Positions 1-10,990 of a stretch of 64,000 nucleotides of DNA are shown piece by piece. The notes beneath the pieces are model-generated. The model was not told the origin of the DNA. It made no database searches and saw nothing but the letters and a program-made list of their open reading frames with translations. The position numbers and the translations under genes were made by a program. Every line of letters starts with the position of its first letter. The stretch's first letter is position 1. Origin of the DNA: Toxonevra muliebris (Eukaryota; Arthropoda; Insecta; Diptera; Pallopteridae); NCBI GenBank assembly GCA_963691655.1, contig CAVNUY010000005.1, forward strand, positions 62,001-126,000, given 5' to 3'.

Positions 1-491
1 CTGAATCACCCGAATTGCCTACCACATTTGCATGGCGCTCATATTCAGAGATAACATGTTGTTTCGCCACATCGAATGTGACTTCTGCTTCATTACGTGC
101 CCCTAGTGCAGAAACCAAAGTATTATAACTTTCTGGCAAACTACTTAACAAAAATATTTTACTCCATAATGTCGATAATTCTGCTTCGCCGATGTCATGC
201 AATTTGGTGAACAAATCCTGCATTCGATTTATGTGTGCCTTTGCATCGGCTCCTTCTTCCAGTTTCAGTGCACAAAATGATCGCACCAAATAGACTTTGT
301 TCCCAAGCGAATTTTTCTCATGTTTGCTTAGCTGATTGTGCTGAACGAATATACGGAAGCTGATCATCTTCAACCGCTAAACCGAATTTTTCCAAATTTT
401 GCTTTCGAAGCAGCAACTCCATTCTAAACTTCCAATTTGCATAATTGGTGTCGTTCAACTTTACGAGTTTCTGCCTTGCTACGTCCGCCAT
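1..491 (-). pseudogene. copia-type Gag, 5' part, internally deleted
   Basis: The minus strand opens with ATG at 491-489 and reads a typical Ty1/copia Gag start (MADVARQKLVKLNDTNYANW), followed by the KFRMELLLRKQNLEKFG stretch. Near 335 the frame breaks: after RSAQSAK the homology jumps to HEKNSLGNKVYLVRSF in another frame. The middle of the Gag core is therefore missing and the frame is shifted. The second half (EEGADAKAHINRMQDLFTK, then LPESYNTLVSALGARNEAEV) is good copia Gag and runs out of the window at base 1. Gag would form the retrotransposon's particle. The primer-binding site and LTR sit just upstream at 573-870. The disruption makes this a dead copy. Family assignment is from recognised motifs, not from a search. 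Confidence 0.85.
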
Positions 492-572
492 TTTCTATAT
501 GCAAAATCTGCGTACCCTTTGTGATGTACCTTATTCTGAACTTTTTTTTTTTTTTTTGTTTAACTCCACCCA

Positions 573-586
573 CTGGGCCCATAACC
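573..586 (-). other. copia primer-binding site
   Basis: The minus strand reads GGTTATGGGCCCAG directly after the LTR end. Copia-group elements prime from an internal part of initiator tRNA-Met, and this sequence is the form known from those elements. It lies about 80 bases before the Gag ATG. Confidence 0.75.
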
Positions 587-870
587 TGTGGAATATCTAA
601 ACTGATATTCACTAGTCGTAGATCAATTACCCTACTGAAATGTGGAATTTGTTAAGTAAAAACAAGAAATATAATTCTGATAAGAAAAAAAAACAAGTGT
701 CGCTTTATTAGCAGTACTGTTTGATCGGTAACAAAAAGAAGTAAGAATTGTATATAATGTAAAAGCAAAAGAAACTGTATTATTGAATGTGTGTGAGTGT
801 ACTAAAGTGTACTAAATTTAGAATAACTGAATCTTAAATCAATTCGTGTGAACGCTATATTTGATCAACA
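587..870 (-). repeat. copia-type long terminal repeat
   Basis: On the minus strand the block starts TGTTGATCA (870) and ends ATTCCACA (587), immediately before the primer-binding site. Its length of 284 bases is close to the usual copia LTR. It has an AATAAA signal (complement of 704-709) and an A/T-rich TATA-like stretch. Only one LTR is inside the window, so target-site duplications cannot be checked. Confidence 0.7.
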
Positions 871-1205
871 CTGTCCTACATTTTGATGATTTTGAATTAT
901 TCAGTTTTACACCCATCATTGGTAAAATAATGAACAACTTTTGTCAAGACATCAACCCGAAAAAATCATGTTTGAGTTCTCTTATAGAATTGAATGCTAA
1001 AAAAGTGCAATTTTTTTCACTCGTAATTAACTGAAAATTTCTAGCCATAAATAACTAAAAAATAAATTCTATGAAAATGAAGACAATTTTAGAGCACTTA
1101 AACATGATTTGTTTTTCGCACTATTCTAGGAAATGTGTAGGTCGAATGACCTACACATGTTCTAGGAGCACTCAAAATCACATTTCTCTCAAACATTTAC
1201 TCGGT
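871..1205. other. non-coding spacer with a short perfect hairpin
   Basis: No gene is recognised. An 11-base perfect stem (ATGTGTAGGTC / GACCTACACAT) with a GAAT loop lies at 1133-1158. Confidence 0.5.
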
Positions 1206-2378
1206 GTTCCACTTCCACGTGTTTAATGGTGTCAACATTCTTCTCAGTTATTGCTATCAACATCCCATCTTAACATACAAACCTTCATCATCTTTCTTAC
1301 TATGGCTCTCTAATAACTATCAACATACATCCTTTACAACTAAATTTGTATTGCTTGCCTTGCTGTGGTTCCCCTTATCGCTGCCTTAATTTGCTAAAGC
1401 CCTAACACGCATTTTTCAAATTTTACAGGATAATTTCGAGAATTTGTAATTTAAACAAAAAGAAAAGATTGCAAGTTTTCAGTGTAGGCTTCTAAAATTT
1501 TCGGAGCACATTTTTTATTATAATCCATCGAAAACTCTATACTGAAAAATGGATATTAGGGCCTTAGCAAAATAAGGCAGAGATATACACTTTTGAAGCA
1601 TTTCCTTTGTATGCCAAAATACTTCCACATTCTGCCCAACAACTACTACTAACCATCACAATGCAATGGTTTCTCAGGTATACAGTTTCAAACATTTTCT
1701 TTGCATTGGAGGTGTCACGCATATTTTATTTATTCCATTCATTTTTTTTCTACCATTTTCCATTGGCAATCAAAGCTCTCTAACCACAAATAATTTAGGA
1801 AATATACCTTATAAAACCCAGGTGGAACAGTCACTAACCCAAGCCTACCCATACTTTAACCACCAAATTCTATTGGCAAATCATATTATCATTCCAAATC
1901 TTAGAACTGCACTACAAATAGTTTCTAAGATATACAATAATGAAAATTCAGGTTATATGGAAAGTTCCTCGCCGTCTTTTTCAATCCTAACCACATTTTT
2001 TTTTTTTGTGGCGTGTTTTTGTCAACCAACGTGGGTAAATGGTTCTGGAAATATATATAAAAGCATTAGAGTTGAACGGAAAAGGCCACGCCATATTTTT
2101 GCATGGAATGCCAAAACAACGTTTTTTAGAGACGTGCCACAAATGAATACTGAGATATTTCATAGCTAAAACTCAGATTATATAAGAGATGCAATATCCC
2201 CTTTTTTCAATTTCACAGACCTTTTTCCTGTGGCATTATATTGCCAATTAATATCCTTATACTAAATTTCTGGTTGTGGAGATATACCCGAAAATTATCT
2301 GAGTTATTGATTGGCATATGTCCATGAATAATAGTATGAAAAAAAATAATTATTTGTATAAAAAAGAATCACTTGGTC

Positions 2379-2480
2379 CACCTGTAGTTGAATTCGAACT
2401 CGCGACACCAAAAAAACTCAGAATTCCTTTGCACAGCCACAACTTTACACTTCTTTTTAACTCACTCAGCCACACACATT
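2379..2480 (-). repeat. tRNA-like Pol III-style unit 1
   Basis: The minus strand has an A-box-like TGGCTGAGTGAGTTA, a B-box-like GAGTTCGAATTC, and then a T-run. The A-to-B spacing is long, as in tRNA-Leu/Ser with a large variable arm. Stems are imperfect, so this is a tRNA-derived repeat rather than a functional tRNA. Confidence 0.4.
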
Positions 2481-2608
2481 TATAAAATAACGCGATCACA
2501 TTAGTAATATGTATTTAATAATGTATTATGTCTGTTTGCTGCATGTTTTATATTTCCCTTTGTCTTTATTTCTTGTGTATTTATTTTTTTACACCCCAAA
2601 AAAAATTT

Positions 2609-2708
2609 GGTCCGCTTCAAGTGAGATTTGAACCCACTATTCAAAAAAAAACTATTTCCAGCATCCACTACTTTACCCTTCCTTCTAACCAACTTATTTA
2701 CACAACAC
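2609..2708 (-). repeat. tRNA-like Pol III-style unit 2
   Basis: The minus strand shows AGTTGGTTAGAAGG, then GGGTTCAAATCTCACTTGAA, then a run of eight T. It has the same order and spacing as the other units of this family. Confidence 0.4.
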
Positions 2709-3318
2709 TATGATGTGCTGTGATTAAATTAGTAATATTTGGTTATAGTACATTCATGAAAATTAAAAAGAATTTAAAACAGAAAGTTCTCACACATTCT
2801 TTTCGGGTTTGTGTAGTGGAAATCGCAGGGAGTGAAATAAAAAAAATTTTTGGGTTTGATTCTAGGAAAAAGAAATATATTTTCAATAACAAATGTAAGG
2901 GGAACGAATTTTTAATATAAAAATGCATTATACAGGTAAACTATTAACTTTAGATATGTGCCACTACTGACTTTATTTTAGCAAACGATAAGATCTATAA
3001 TCTTTCCATACATAATTTTAATATACCTCTTTTAGTTGTAGCATTGTGACATATAGAAACCTATTAGGACTAAACATTTAACAGCGCTCTATTTTATATG
3101 TATAGAAGATATATATAAATATTTGTAAATAAACAATTTTTCCATGACCAAATTGATAGCACACTATATTTTTATATTTATGTGATGAAAGTATAATATT
3201 TGCATATTGTATATATTGTCTTTGTAGGCATTTTTGTTGTATATTTACTTTTTTCCACCACACCGATGAAAAACAAAAAAGAAAAAAAAAAAAAGAATAT
3301 AAGAAAGAAACAATTGAT

Positions 3319-3410
3319 TTGGTATTAGTGGGATTCGAACTCAATACATCCTCTCTAATTCCTCTTACCTTCTTTACCCTACACTTTAACACTCTCATCC
3401 ACACACCAAC
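3319..3410 (-). repeat. tRNA-like Pol III-style unit 3
   Basis: The minus strand shows GTGTGTGGATGAG, a long purine-rich middle, and a B box GAGTTCGAATCCCACTA. It lies in the duplicated half of long-repeat copy 1. Confidence 0.4.
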
Positions 3411-3840
3411 ATGTAAAATCATGATCAAATTAGTAATATATAGTTACATTCATTCAAATGAAGAATCATATAAAACGAAAGCCCGCATTCTATTGTTTTG
3501 TGTTTGTGTGGTAGAAATCACAGGGAGCGAGATAGAGGAGAAATAAAAAGAAATGAAATCAAAATCTTTTTATTAGTTCTAGGAACAAATTTTTAATATA
3601 AAAATGCATTTTATAGATAAACTATTAACTTTAGATGTATGCCACCACTAACTTTATTTTAGCAAACGATAAGATCTATAATATTTCTATACGTAATTTT
3701 TATATACCTCTTATAGTTTAAGCAGTATTTTGCATTAAGTAGCTAATTTTTTTTTTAAAAATTGACTTTGGTTCAAATATCGATCTATATTAAAGAAACT
3801 AATTGAAATTAAATTTTTGTGATTGAGTAGTTTCTAACTT

Positions 3841-5240
3841 TAAAGTTACACAAGTTTCCCAATAAAGGAAGTGGATCTGTTTGTTTTACCATGTCTGGAG
3901 AAAGTACCATGTCTAGAGAAAGTACCTACGCATATAAACAGATTACTCAATGTTGCGTATATGCAATATTCACTTTTATATGCCATAAATAATTTGTTTA
4001 AGAAATTTTACTATTAACGCAATATGTATTCAGTTCAGTTAGGTATTCTACACGTTCACGAAAACTTTAAGTTTCCTGCTTAAGTAATTTTTTTTTATTG
4101 TTTTGTCTTTGAAGTCCAGCAAAAAACCACAGTGCAAAAATATGTAGTAAAATCTATTGCATTATTTTTAAAAAAAAAATGCGTTTAATTATTACAAAGC
4201 GGAAATTTTCATTATCAAATATGTTTATAAAATATGATAATCAAAAAATTGGAGGAATTGTACTATCCAATGGTTGTCTACAGTTCCGTAGCTATTTTTT
4301 TTTAACCTTTAATAAAAGACAAACAAATCAATATGTAAGCATAAAATTTGGTGTCATGATTGTGAAAGTCATAAGTAACCATAATCTCAAAACAAAACGT
4401 TTCTATCAAGCCCCATTAAAATTCGGGTGTCAAAGGGTAAATAAAATTTTACTGGAATTAAGATATACTAACCAACCGAGTGATTTGTCAAAACTTTTTA
4501 CGAAGGAAATGGGAAAACTTTTTACGGAGGAAATGTGAAAACTTTTATGAAAAGGAGCGGGAAATATAACAATATTTGATGGCAAAAGAAATATCCTTGC
4601 CTCCTCCAGAACATATTCTACAAGAAAGTAAACATGCATCTGCAATATACTTTAAGTTTCATTGGCTTCATAAATGCAATTTATTCTTTGCCTTTTTACG
4701 CATTATAATTTCTTGTATCTGGTAACCAATTGTAAAATTTTACATAGAATATTTTCATTAAGCATTTTACCTAAAGGGTTTTTGAGTCATTTCTTAAGAA
4801 AAAAGTTAAAATAACTTTTTCAAGTAAATAATGGGTTAAAATATTTTGACGAAAATATTCCTCGTAAAATTATAGGTATGTACTATGAATCTGTAAATAT
4901 AAAATAATAAGTTACACTAAATTTAAATTTTATTCCAAGGCATATATTTTACTCAAATTTTTTAAATTTCGAGCCGCTATCAAAAAGTATTTATACGTGT
5001 AACTTTATTTTCAATGCTTTGTAAGAGTCAGCTGTCAAAATTATGCTATTTCGATTTTTTTCGGGCTGTGGAGTTATCAAATAGACTGAACTTCCGAACG
5101 TAGGGTATTAGAGCCTGATGTTTCAAATTAATAAACAATTATACCATCCGATGCTTTGAAGAATTTCAATTAACATGCTCAAAATTTGTGTTTCTAACTC
5201 TAATAGCATGGATGTTAGAGCTTAAAATAAACGATGCGAG
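3841..5240. other. AT-rich region without recognised genes
   Basis: A 119-codon frame (4179-4538) resembles nothing I recognise and ends in a near-duplicated 24-base motif (about 4491-4540), so it is probably chance. Homopolymer runs are common. Confidence 0.4.
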
Positions 5241-5485
5241 GGTTTTGCTTATATTTTTCCCAATGTGCGTCGGTTGTCCGTTGTGATTGCCTGTTTTTTT
5301 TGGATACGCCCTGGAGGTGAGGAATATTCATAGATACCAGTAGTCCGTACTATTGGCATGCACGATTCACATACTGACTGGATCTGCTCAGTAATGCACC
5401 TACGTACTACACCTCACCCCCGTGCTCGTCAACCACTATACTGCCGCGGTACCGTTGGGTATTACTTCGCGGGACTGGTTAGCCT
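5241..5485 (-). other. 3' untranslated end of R1-like LINE
   Basis: This GC-richer stretch follows the stop codon of the R1-like reading frame (TAA, complement of 5486-5488). It differs in composition from the flanking AT-rich DNA. No poly-A tail or target duplication was identified. Confidence 0.45.
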
Positions 5486-6745
5486 TTAGGCTGTATTCGT
5501 CAAGTCTGCTCTCCTAAGACGTTCAATTCTCCTTAGGTAATTTTGCACATTCGTGATGAACCCACTTATTTCTGACCAGCCTTCCTCCGACTGGATAATA
5601 CACTCTATAATGCTTGATGGGCTTGGCAACGTCATTTTTGTTGGGCTGAAACGCCGACAGTTGAAAATTGATTGCTCTACATCTTCCTCTTGGTCCCTAT
5701 AGATAGGGCAAAGTGGGAAGTCGTCATGCTTAAATCTGTACAGATACTTTCTGTACCCTCCATGACCCGTTAAAAACTGGGTTATATGATAATTTGTCTC
5801 TCCATGTTTTTTATTTATCCATGTTTCAATCTTTGGTATAAGTATATACGTCGACCTGCCTTTCGATGAGTTCTCCCATCTATTCAGCCAAATAGCTAAT
5901 GATGCTAGCCTTTATTCGTTTGTGATGCCTGGAATATCTCGTTACAACTGATTTCCGTTCCTTCTGCAATAGACTCGTTTCATTTCGTCCGCTAGTATAT
6001 CGATCGGTATCATACCAGCTACGACGCATGCCGCATCTTCCGAAATTGTCCGAAAACCACTTATTGTTCTTTTCGGCACTCCTTTGCCACCAAAGCTCCA
6101 GCCCAGATTGGGGCAACGTAAAGCAAGACTGAGCTTACTACTCTAGACAGTAACACCCTTCGACCATATCTTGGTCCACCAATGTTTGGCATTATTCTAG
6201 ACAGCACTGCCTGGATACTAGACGCCTTTTCTTTAACATAGTCCAAGTGAGCTCTGAAGTTCAGTCTGTTGTCTATCATTACACCCAGATATTTAATTGA
6301 CGATTTCGATTTTATTATTTGGTTGCCTACTTGTTTATTCTCATGTTCGTCAACCTTTCGACTACTATTAGTACCGCCTCCGTTTTTCGTGTAGCTAATT
6401 CAAGACCAGCCGATCTTAGCCATTGGTTTATAGTGGCCACCGCTTCATTAGAAATCGTCTCCATTTCCTGAATATGTTTCGCCAATGTAACTATCGCAAT
6501 ATCGTCTGCGTACCCCACTACTTTTACTCCTGGTGGGAATGATAGTCTCAGTATTTCGTCATACATGATATTCCACAGTAGAAGTCCTAGCACAGATCCT
6601 TGTGGAACACCTGCCGAGATGTTGTAGTATTTTAATCCCTCGTCGCTTTCATACTCCAGCTTTCTGTTTTTGAAGTAACTGTCGATTATTCTTTGTATAT
6701 ATTTCAGTGCATTCATTCTTACCATAGAGCCATTCATACCAGCTT
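5486..6745 (-). pseudogene. R1-like LINE ORF2: reverse transcriptase and C-terminus, frameshifted
   Basis: The minus strand reads reverse transcriptase from about 6745: SYFKNRKLEYES, then GVPQGSVLG (finger/palm motif) and VGYADDIAIV, which holds the catalytic YADD. It continues in other frames through MIDNRLNFRAHLDYVKEKAS (6279-6061). The C-terminal R1 signature HITQFLTGHGGYRKYLYRF ends in the cysteine-rich C-P-I-Y-R-D...F-N-C-R-R-F stretch around 5700. The endonuclease and the N-terminal RT motifs are missing. At least two frameshifts make it non-functional. R1 relatives usually target rDNA or other repeats; here the copy sits in ordinary DNA, joined to a foreign endonuclease fragment at 6746. 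Confidence 0.85.
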
Positions 6746-7230
6746 ACCCTGTGTACTAGTACATACGCGTTTCGCTGCACAGAGGCGTGTGCGGACCTTG
6801 GGAGTAACCAAAAAGTAGTCCGAGTCGATGTTAGCGCCACGTATTGTGCGTACGTCCAGTATGCTGAAAGCTTGCCTTCCGTCGATTACAATGTGATTAA
6901 TTTGGTTGCGTGTATTTTGATCAGGGTACAGCCAGGTGGCCTTATGGATATCTCGATGCGGGAATCTGGTGATACAAAGTGGCATGTTCCTAGCCGCTCA
7001 AAGTCGATCAGTCTCATACCATTGTCGGTGGTTTCGTCATGGAGACGGAATTTTCCGATCGTCATACCAAACAGACTCTCCCTGCCCACCTTTGCATTAA
7101 ACTCGCCTAGGACGACTTTAATATCGTGACGGTGCTCATAGGTTTTGTTGAGGAGCTCGTAGAAGTCATCTTTGGTCGCTTTGTCCTTCTCATCCGTCGG
7201 TGATGTCAGCTTGATATCTTCCGAGGACAT
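6746..7230 (-). pseudogene. LINE endonuclease fragment (craniofacial-development-protein-2-like)
   Basis: The minus strand reads VVLGEFNAKVGRESLFG (normal form GDFNAKVG), DNGMRLIDF, then after a frameshift near 6965 RDIHKATWLYPDQNTRNQIN, VIDGRQAFSILDVRT and RGANIDSDYFLV. These are motifs of an apurinic-type exonuclease/endonuclease/phosphatase fold seen in RTE-type LINEs and in proteins annotated as craniofacial development protein 2-like. The first acidic residue is changed (GE for GD). It stops abruptly at the R1-like RT at 6745, so the two are probably independent fragments brought together. Non-functional. Confidence 0.75.
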
Positions 7231-7320
7231 CTACCAGCTGGATAGAGGCACCTTCTCTGTAAAAGATCCAGAAATTCCAGATGCATATCCATAAATCGCA
7301 GTCCTTTGGGCGTTTGCGGG

Positions 7321-7852
7321 GTCGTCAACATTAGGGTAGTCCGTTATCGGAGGCTCCTTTATGGGCACTGAAGGAAGTAGCTTATAAACTAGCTAATGAA
7401 GGCTCTGTAATTACACTATGGGGTCCGGAACCTTTTCTTGGCGTAAGTTCTGGGGAGATTATGCGTTGGATCAACGATTTCGTGGGTTCTATTTATAGAG
7501 AAAGATGGTCCGAGCTTGACTTCTGCAGAACCGCAAAGTCCTTCGTGAGACAACCTAACAGGAAATCAGCGGAAAGAACCTGAAATTACTGGTGGGTGTC
7601 ATCACGGGGCGCAACACATGTGGTCAGTATATGACTAACATGGGCGTCATCACCGATCCAGTTTGCCAATCGTGTCTAGAGGACGACGATACTACGGAGC
7701 ATTATATTTGTAGCTGTCCGGCGTTCGCGAGAATTAGATTAAGGCTGTTGGGTAGTGATGTCTTGAGTATGAATAATGTCCACACTCTCCCTCTTCCTGA
7801 GTTTCTAAGGTTCATCAATGAAACAAAGAAGTTCGAGGTTGAGAGACCCTAG
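7321..7852 (+). pseudogene. LINE ORF2 C-terminus with zinc-knuckle motif
   Basis: The plus strand reads RWSELDFCRTAKSFVRQPN, then after a one-base shift near 7575 VGVITGRNTCGQYMTNMGV and the motif C-x2-C-x8-H-x4-C (CQSCLEDDDTTEHYICSC), which marks the C-terminal end of Jockey/I-group LINE ORF2. It ends at TAG 7850-7852. It opposes the endonuclease fragment at 6746-7230, so this is a third LINE remnant. Confidence 0.75.
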
Positions 7853-8046
7853 ACCTTTCTTCTTCCCCTTTATCCCCACATAACTTTCCTGCCTCTCTAC
7901 TCTTCTATCCTTGAATATAGCACAATGGTCTTCGTTGACTGCGTGTTTTGGTTAAGTCCAGTCCACCCACACCTCTAAACTCTGCTATAAAATCTTGTGC
8001 GTGTCATTTTTTTGTACCCCAGCTAATACTACAGAATCCGAGAGGA
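7853..8046 (+). other. probable 3' UTR of the LINE tail
   Basis: A pyrimidine-rich stretch follows the stop codon of the LINE C-terminus and runs up to the BEL LTR start. No poly-A tail was seen. Confidence 0.35.
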
Positions 8047-8560
8047 TGTTCAGCAAAACCAAAAAATGTATATATGCTGCTCCTTAACAAAAACAAATTG
8101 GTAATCTCATACGATTTCTAGTTTAAAAAATAGCTTTGTATTCGTCGATCAAGATAAAAATAGTGCCAAAATAACGCGATATCGATAGTTTTTTTTTTAA
8201 CTATCAGAACAATCGAGTAGTTTTGAAGAATTTGTTTCCAAATATATCTAGTATGTAAGAATTAATTGTTTCTCTGATATGTAAGGATGTAACCCTCCAT
8301 AGCCTAAACTGAATTAACTAAACTAAAAAATCAACGAAGGTATCTGTTCGGTGAGATCGCCATCAGCTCAACGAAGTTTGAAATATTTAAATATATATGT
8401 ATGTAAAACTCTTCATTTTCTTATTGAATTCACCTTTCTTAAATAGTATTAGTAATAAGCGAAATTGAATTGAACTGTAAATCTTAACAAAATGAAAATA
8501 AAATAGTTAGTTGAAAATAGAAATTTGAACAGCATTGTTCTTTTATAATTGGATCATACA
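8047..8560 (+). repeat. 5' LTR of the BEL element
   Basis: It starts TGTTCAGCAAAACC, a BEL-type LTR start, and ends GGATCATACA. The partner LTR is missing, so the boundaries rest on TG...CA and on the position of the following primer-binding region. Confidence 0.55.
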
Positions 8561-8566
8561 TAAAAT

Positions 8567-8579
8567 TGGCGGCCGTGAC
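8567..8579 (+). other. BEL primer-binding region
   Basis: TGGCGGCCGTGAC directly after the LTR matches the TGGCGRCCGTGAC form found in roo/BEL elements. Confidence 0.55.
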
Positions 8580-9356
8580 AAGACGGTCGGTGGTAAAAGC
8601 ACGCGTAATTCATTAATATATTACGTAGCACTACTTGAACAATTCTAGCGTGTTAAAACTTAGCATTTTAAGTTTAAACTATCGTAGTTTCGTAAATTTA
8701 AATTATCGTTTTCAAATGTACAGCGCTGCAAAATTCTAAAATTAGACATTACGGAATATGCACTCCACCACCGTGCCTTCAACCGAATTAATATTAAATA
8801 CATTATTAATCGCATAGTAAAATAAAAAATTAAAACGCATAAACTGTACTTTAGGCAAAATAGATTAATAATCATTGTTCACAAGTACACATAACGGGGC
8901 ATATGACTAACTGTACGACCAAACCGCGTGTTGTACTGCGTTGGCGTCGCTGCGACAATCAGTGTCTTCTCTAAGCTTCATAAGCAATTCTTCGATCTAC
9001 TGTGCTTGCCGTTGCGCTGCTCTACAATCGTTTTTGTTTGGCATATCACGCATCTCATTCATACACTCATATTTGTTTCGCTGACCCACAATGGGTCTTC
9101 GTTTTCGCAACTGAACACTACCAATATTGTTCGCGGTTCGATCACTCTAGCCGTTGTGCTACTCTACACTCGTCTCGCTACAGATGCTGATACATGACAC
9201 ATCAGACATCGCATTCACACACTCGTTATCGCTCTGCTAATCCCGTTTGCAACTTTACTTCGCGCAAATTCTTTACGTTGCACACCAACAACCCATTCTC
9301 GTCATTAAATTGAAATATTCCGTTCTTCAAGTTTACTTTTTACATTTCCGATCCCG

Positions 9357-10276
9357 TTGCTGTTGTTGCTATATCATATAGCTGCCGATACAACAAGAAG
9401 TGATCTAGAAGATCTTTTTGTAAGCGTAAAATCGAAAATACTCACGTTTCTTAGCAGCAAACGTGAGGCACAAAAGGTGCCAGACACTAGTACATTGAAT
9501 GCTACATTGTCCGCTGGAGTCCAGCATCACAATCGCCTTCCGAAGCTTAAACTACCACGTTTTGAAGGCAAATACGCGGAGTACACACATTTTATGAGCA
9601 CTTTCATAAATTTGGTTCATGACGATATCACCATTTCTGTTCTCGGCAAATTTAATTATCTCCTAAATTGTCTTGCTGGGCCAGCGCTAGCAGTGGTACA
9701 ACCGTTTCAAATTTCAGAGGAAAATTATTCGAAAGCATTACAGCGCCTCAAGGGACGGTACGACAACAAAGTTTTAATATTTCGCGACCATGTCACTTCT
9801 CTTTTTGACCTACCAGCTATGACCAAGTTAGATGCTGCTTCTCTGCGCACAATCATCGACACTGTATCTGCGTTACGCGGATCCCTACTTTCGCTTTGGT
9901 CGGAGATGGACGTGATGAAATCGGTCTTTATCCACGTCGTTCGTTCAAAACTCGACAATGTGTCTAAGTCTTCATACGATGAGAAACAGGAATATGCAAC
10001 ATTGCCAACCTGGGAGGAATGTTATAAAATACTAGATCGCCGTTGCCAGTTCTTAGAAGAGTGTGGACTAACGGCCGAACCAAATGGTAAGCGCGAGAGC
10101 AAACAAACGACTTCCAAAAAGGCTGCTCAGACGTTTGTAACCGCTAAGGTGAATTGTGAGTTTTGCAACAGCACAGAACATGATCTAGGAAGATGCTCAT
10201 CGTTTCAAACAATTCCGGTGTCTCAACGCTTTGGTCACATCAAACAATCCAAACTATGCATCAAAATGTTTACGGA
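9357..10276 (+). pseudogene. BEL Gag-like domain (DUF1759)
   Basis: It contains LPKLKLPRFEGKYAEYTHFM and FNYLLNCLAGPAL, which are hallmarks of the DUF1759 Gag domain of BEL/Pao polyproteins, followed by LPTWEECYKILDRRCQFLE. The zinc-finger region starts (CEFCNSTEHDLGRC), then the frame shifts near 10230. The reading frame probably begins upstream of the listed start, because the first in-frame ATG lies inside sequence resembling the family. The upstream leader 8580-9356 has no other recognised domain. Confidence 0.85.
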
Positions 10277-10990
10277 AAGGACACAACGTCACAAAATGTC
10301 CTTCACGATTTCGCTGTCGTATGTGCCAACATTCACACCATACGATAATTCATCGATACACTACAGCCGCAGCGCCAAGAGTTTCAACTGCACCACACCC
10401 CCACGAAAGACGTGTTACCATCGACGTCACCTGTTTCGTTGGTCACTCGCTCAGCCAAGGGTTCTTTCATACCAACAGCGTTAGTATTAGTCAAGGGCAA
10501 ATATGGTTTATTTCAACCAGTTCGCGCCTTGCTGGATTCGTGCTCAGAACTTAATTTCATGACGGAGGCAGTTGCAAAACAACTACAACTAAAGCTTCAA
10601 CGCACAAATCATGAAGTATCAGGTATTTCAAATATCCGTACTAAAATTAAACATTTCACTTCCTCAATTATCAAATCTCGTATCAATGATTTTGAACACA
10701 CAGCAACGCTTGCAATAACAAAATCGATTTCTGCTCCACAGCCTCATAAATTTGTTAATATAATGCAATGGCAGATACCAGAATCGCTTCCTCTAGCGGA
10801 TCCGAAATTCTACAAACCTAATAAAATTGATGTGCTTCTTAGCACAGAGTTATTTTTTGATTTTTTACTTGACGGCCAAATCTCTTTAGGCGAAGACATG
10901 CCACGCCTCGTAAACACTGCGTTCGGCTGGATAGTAGGAGGGAAATTTGACTTCCGAATCCCAGTGCACGCTACTGTGTGCTCAATGTAA
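10231..10990 (+). pseudogene. BEL zinc knuckles and aspartic protease
   Basis: Frame two reads CLRKGHNVTKCPSRFRCRMC, the paired zinc knuckles. After another shift near 10412, SLVTRSAKGSFIPTALV leads into the protease. Its active site reads LLDSCSELNFMTE where the family has D-S-G, so the glycine of the DSG triad is replaced by cysteine and the protease is likely inactive. DVLLSTELFFDFLLDGQ and FGWIVGGK complete the DUF1758 domain. The frame ends at 10990. Confidence 0.85.

Larger units (their letters stand above)
1206..3840 (+). repeat. long interspersed repeat, copy 1
   Basis: From 1206 (GTTCCACTTCCACGTG) the sequence is closely repeated at 30679 onward, over well over 1 kb with scattered indels. 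Copy 1 also contains an internal duplication: the block at about 2915-3060 recurs at about 3594-3800 and again at 32433-32680 (shared core TTTAGCAAACGATAAGATCT). It contains three tRNA-like units (listed separately). A 167-codon frame at 1666-2169 is not kept in copy 2, so the repeat is best treated as non-coding. The repeat class is not recognised; no terminal repeats or transposase were seen. Confidence 0.75.

Noticed and set aside
1666..2169. 167-codon open frame with hydrophobic segments, possible small membrane protein
   Set aside because: The second repeat copy (30679 onward) breaks this frame with indels and there is no family match; it looks like chance in AT-rich DNA.
4179..4538. 119-codon open frame
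   Set aside because: No recognised motif; it ends in a short near-tandem duplication and lies in AT-rich sequence.
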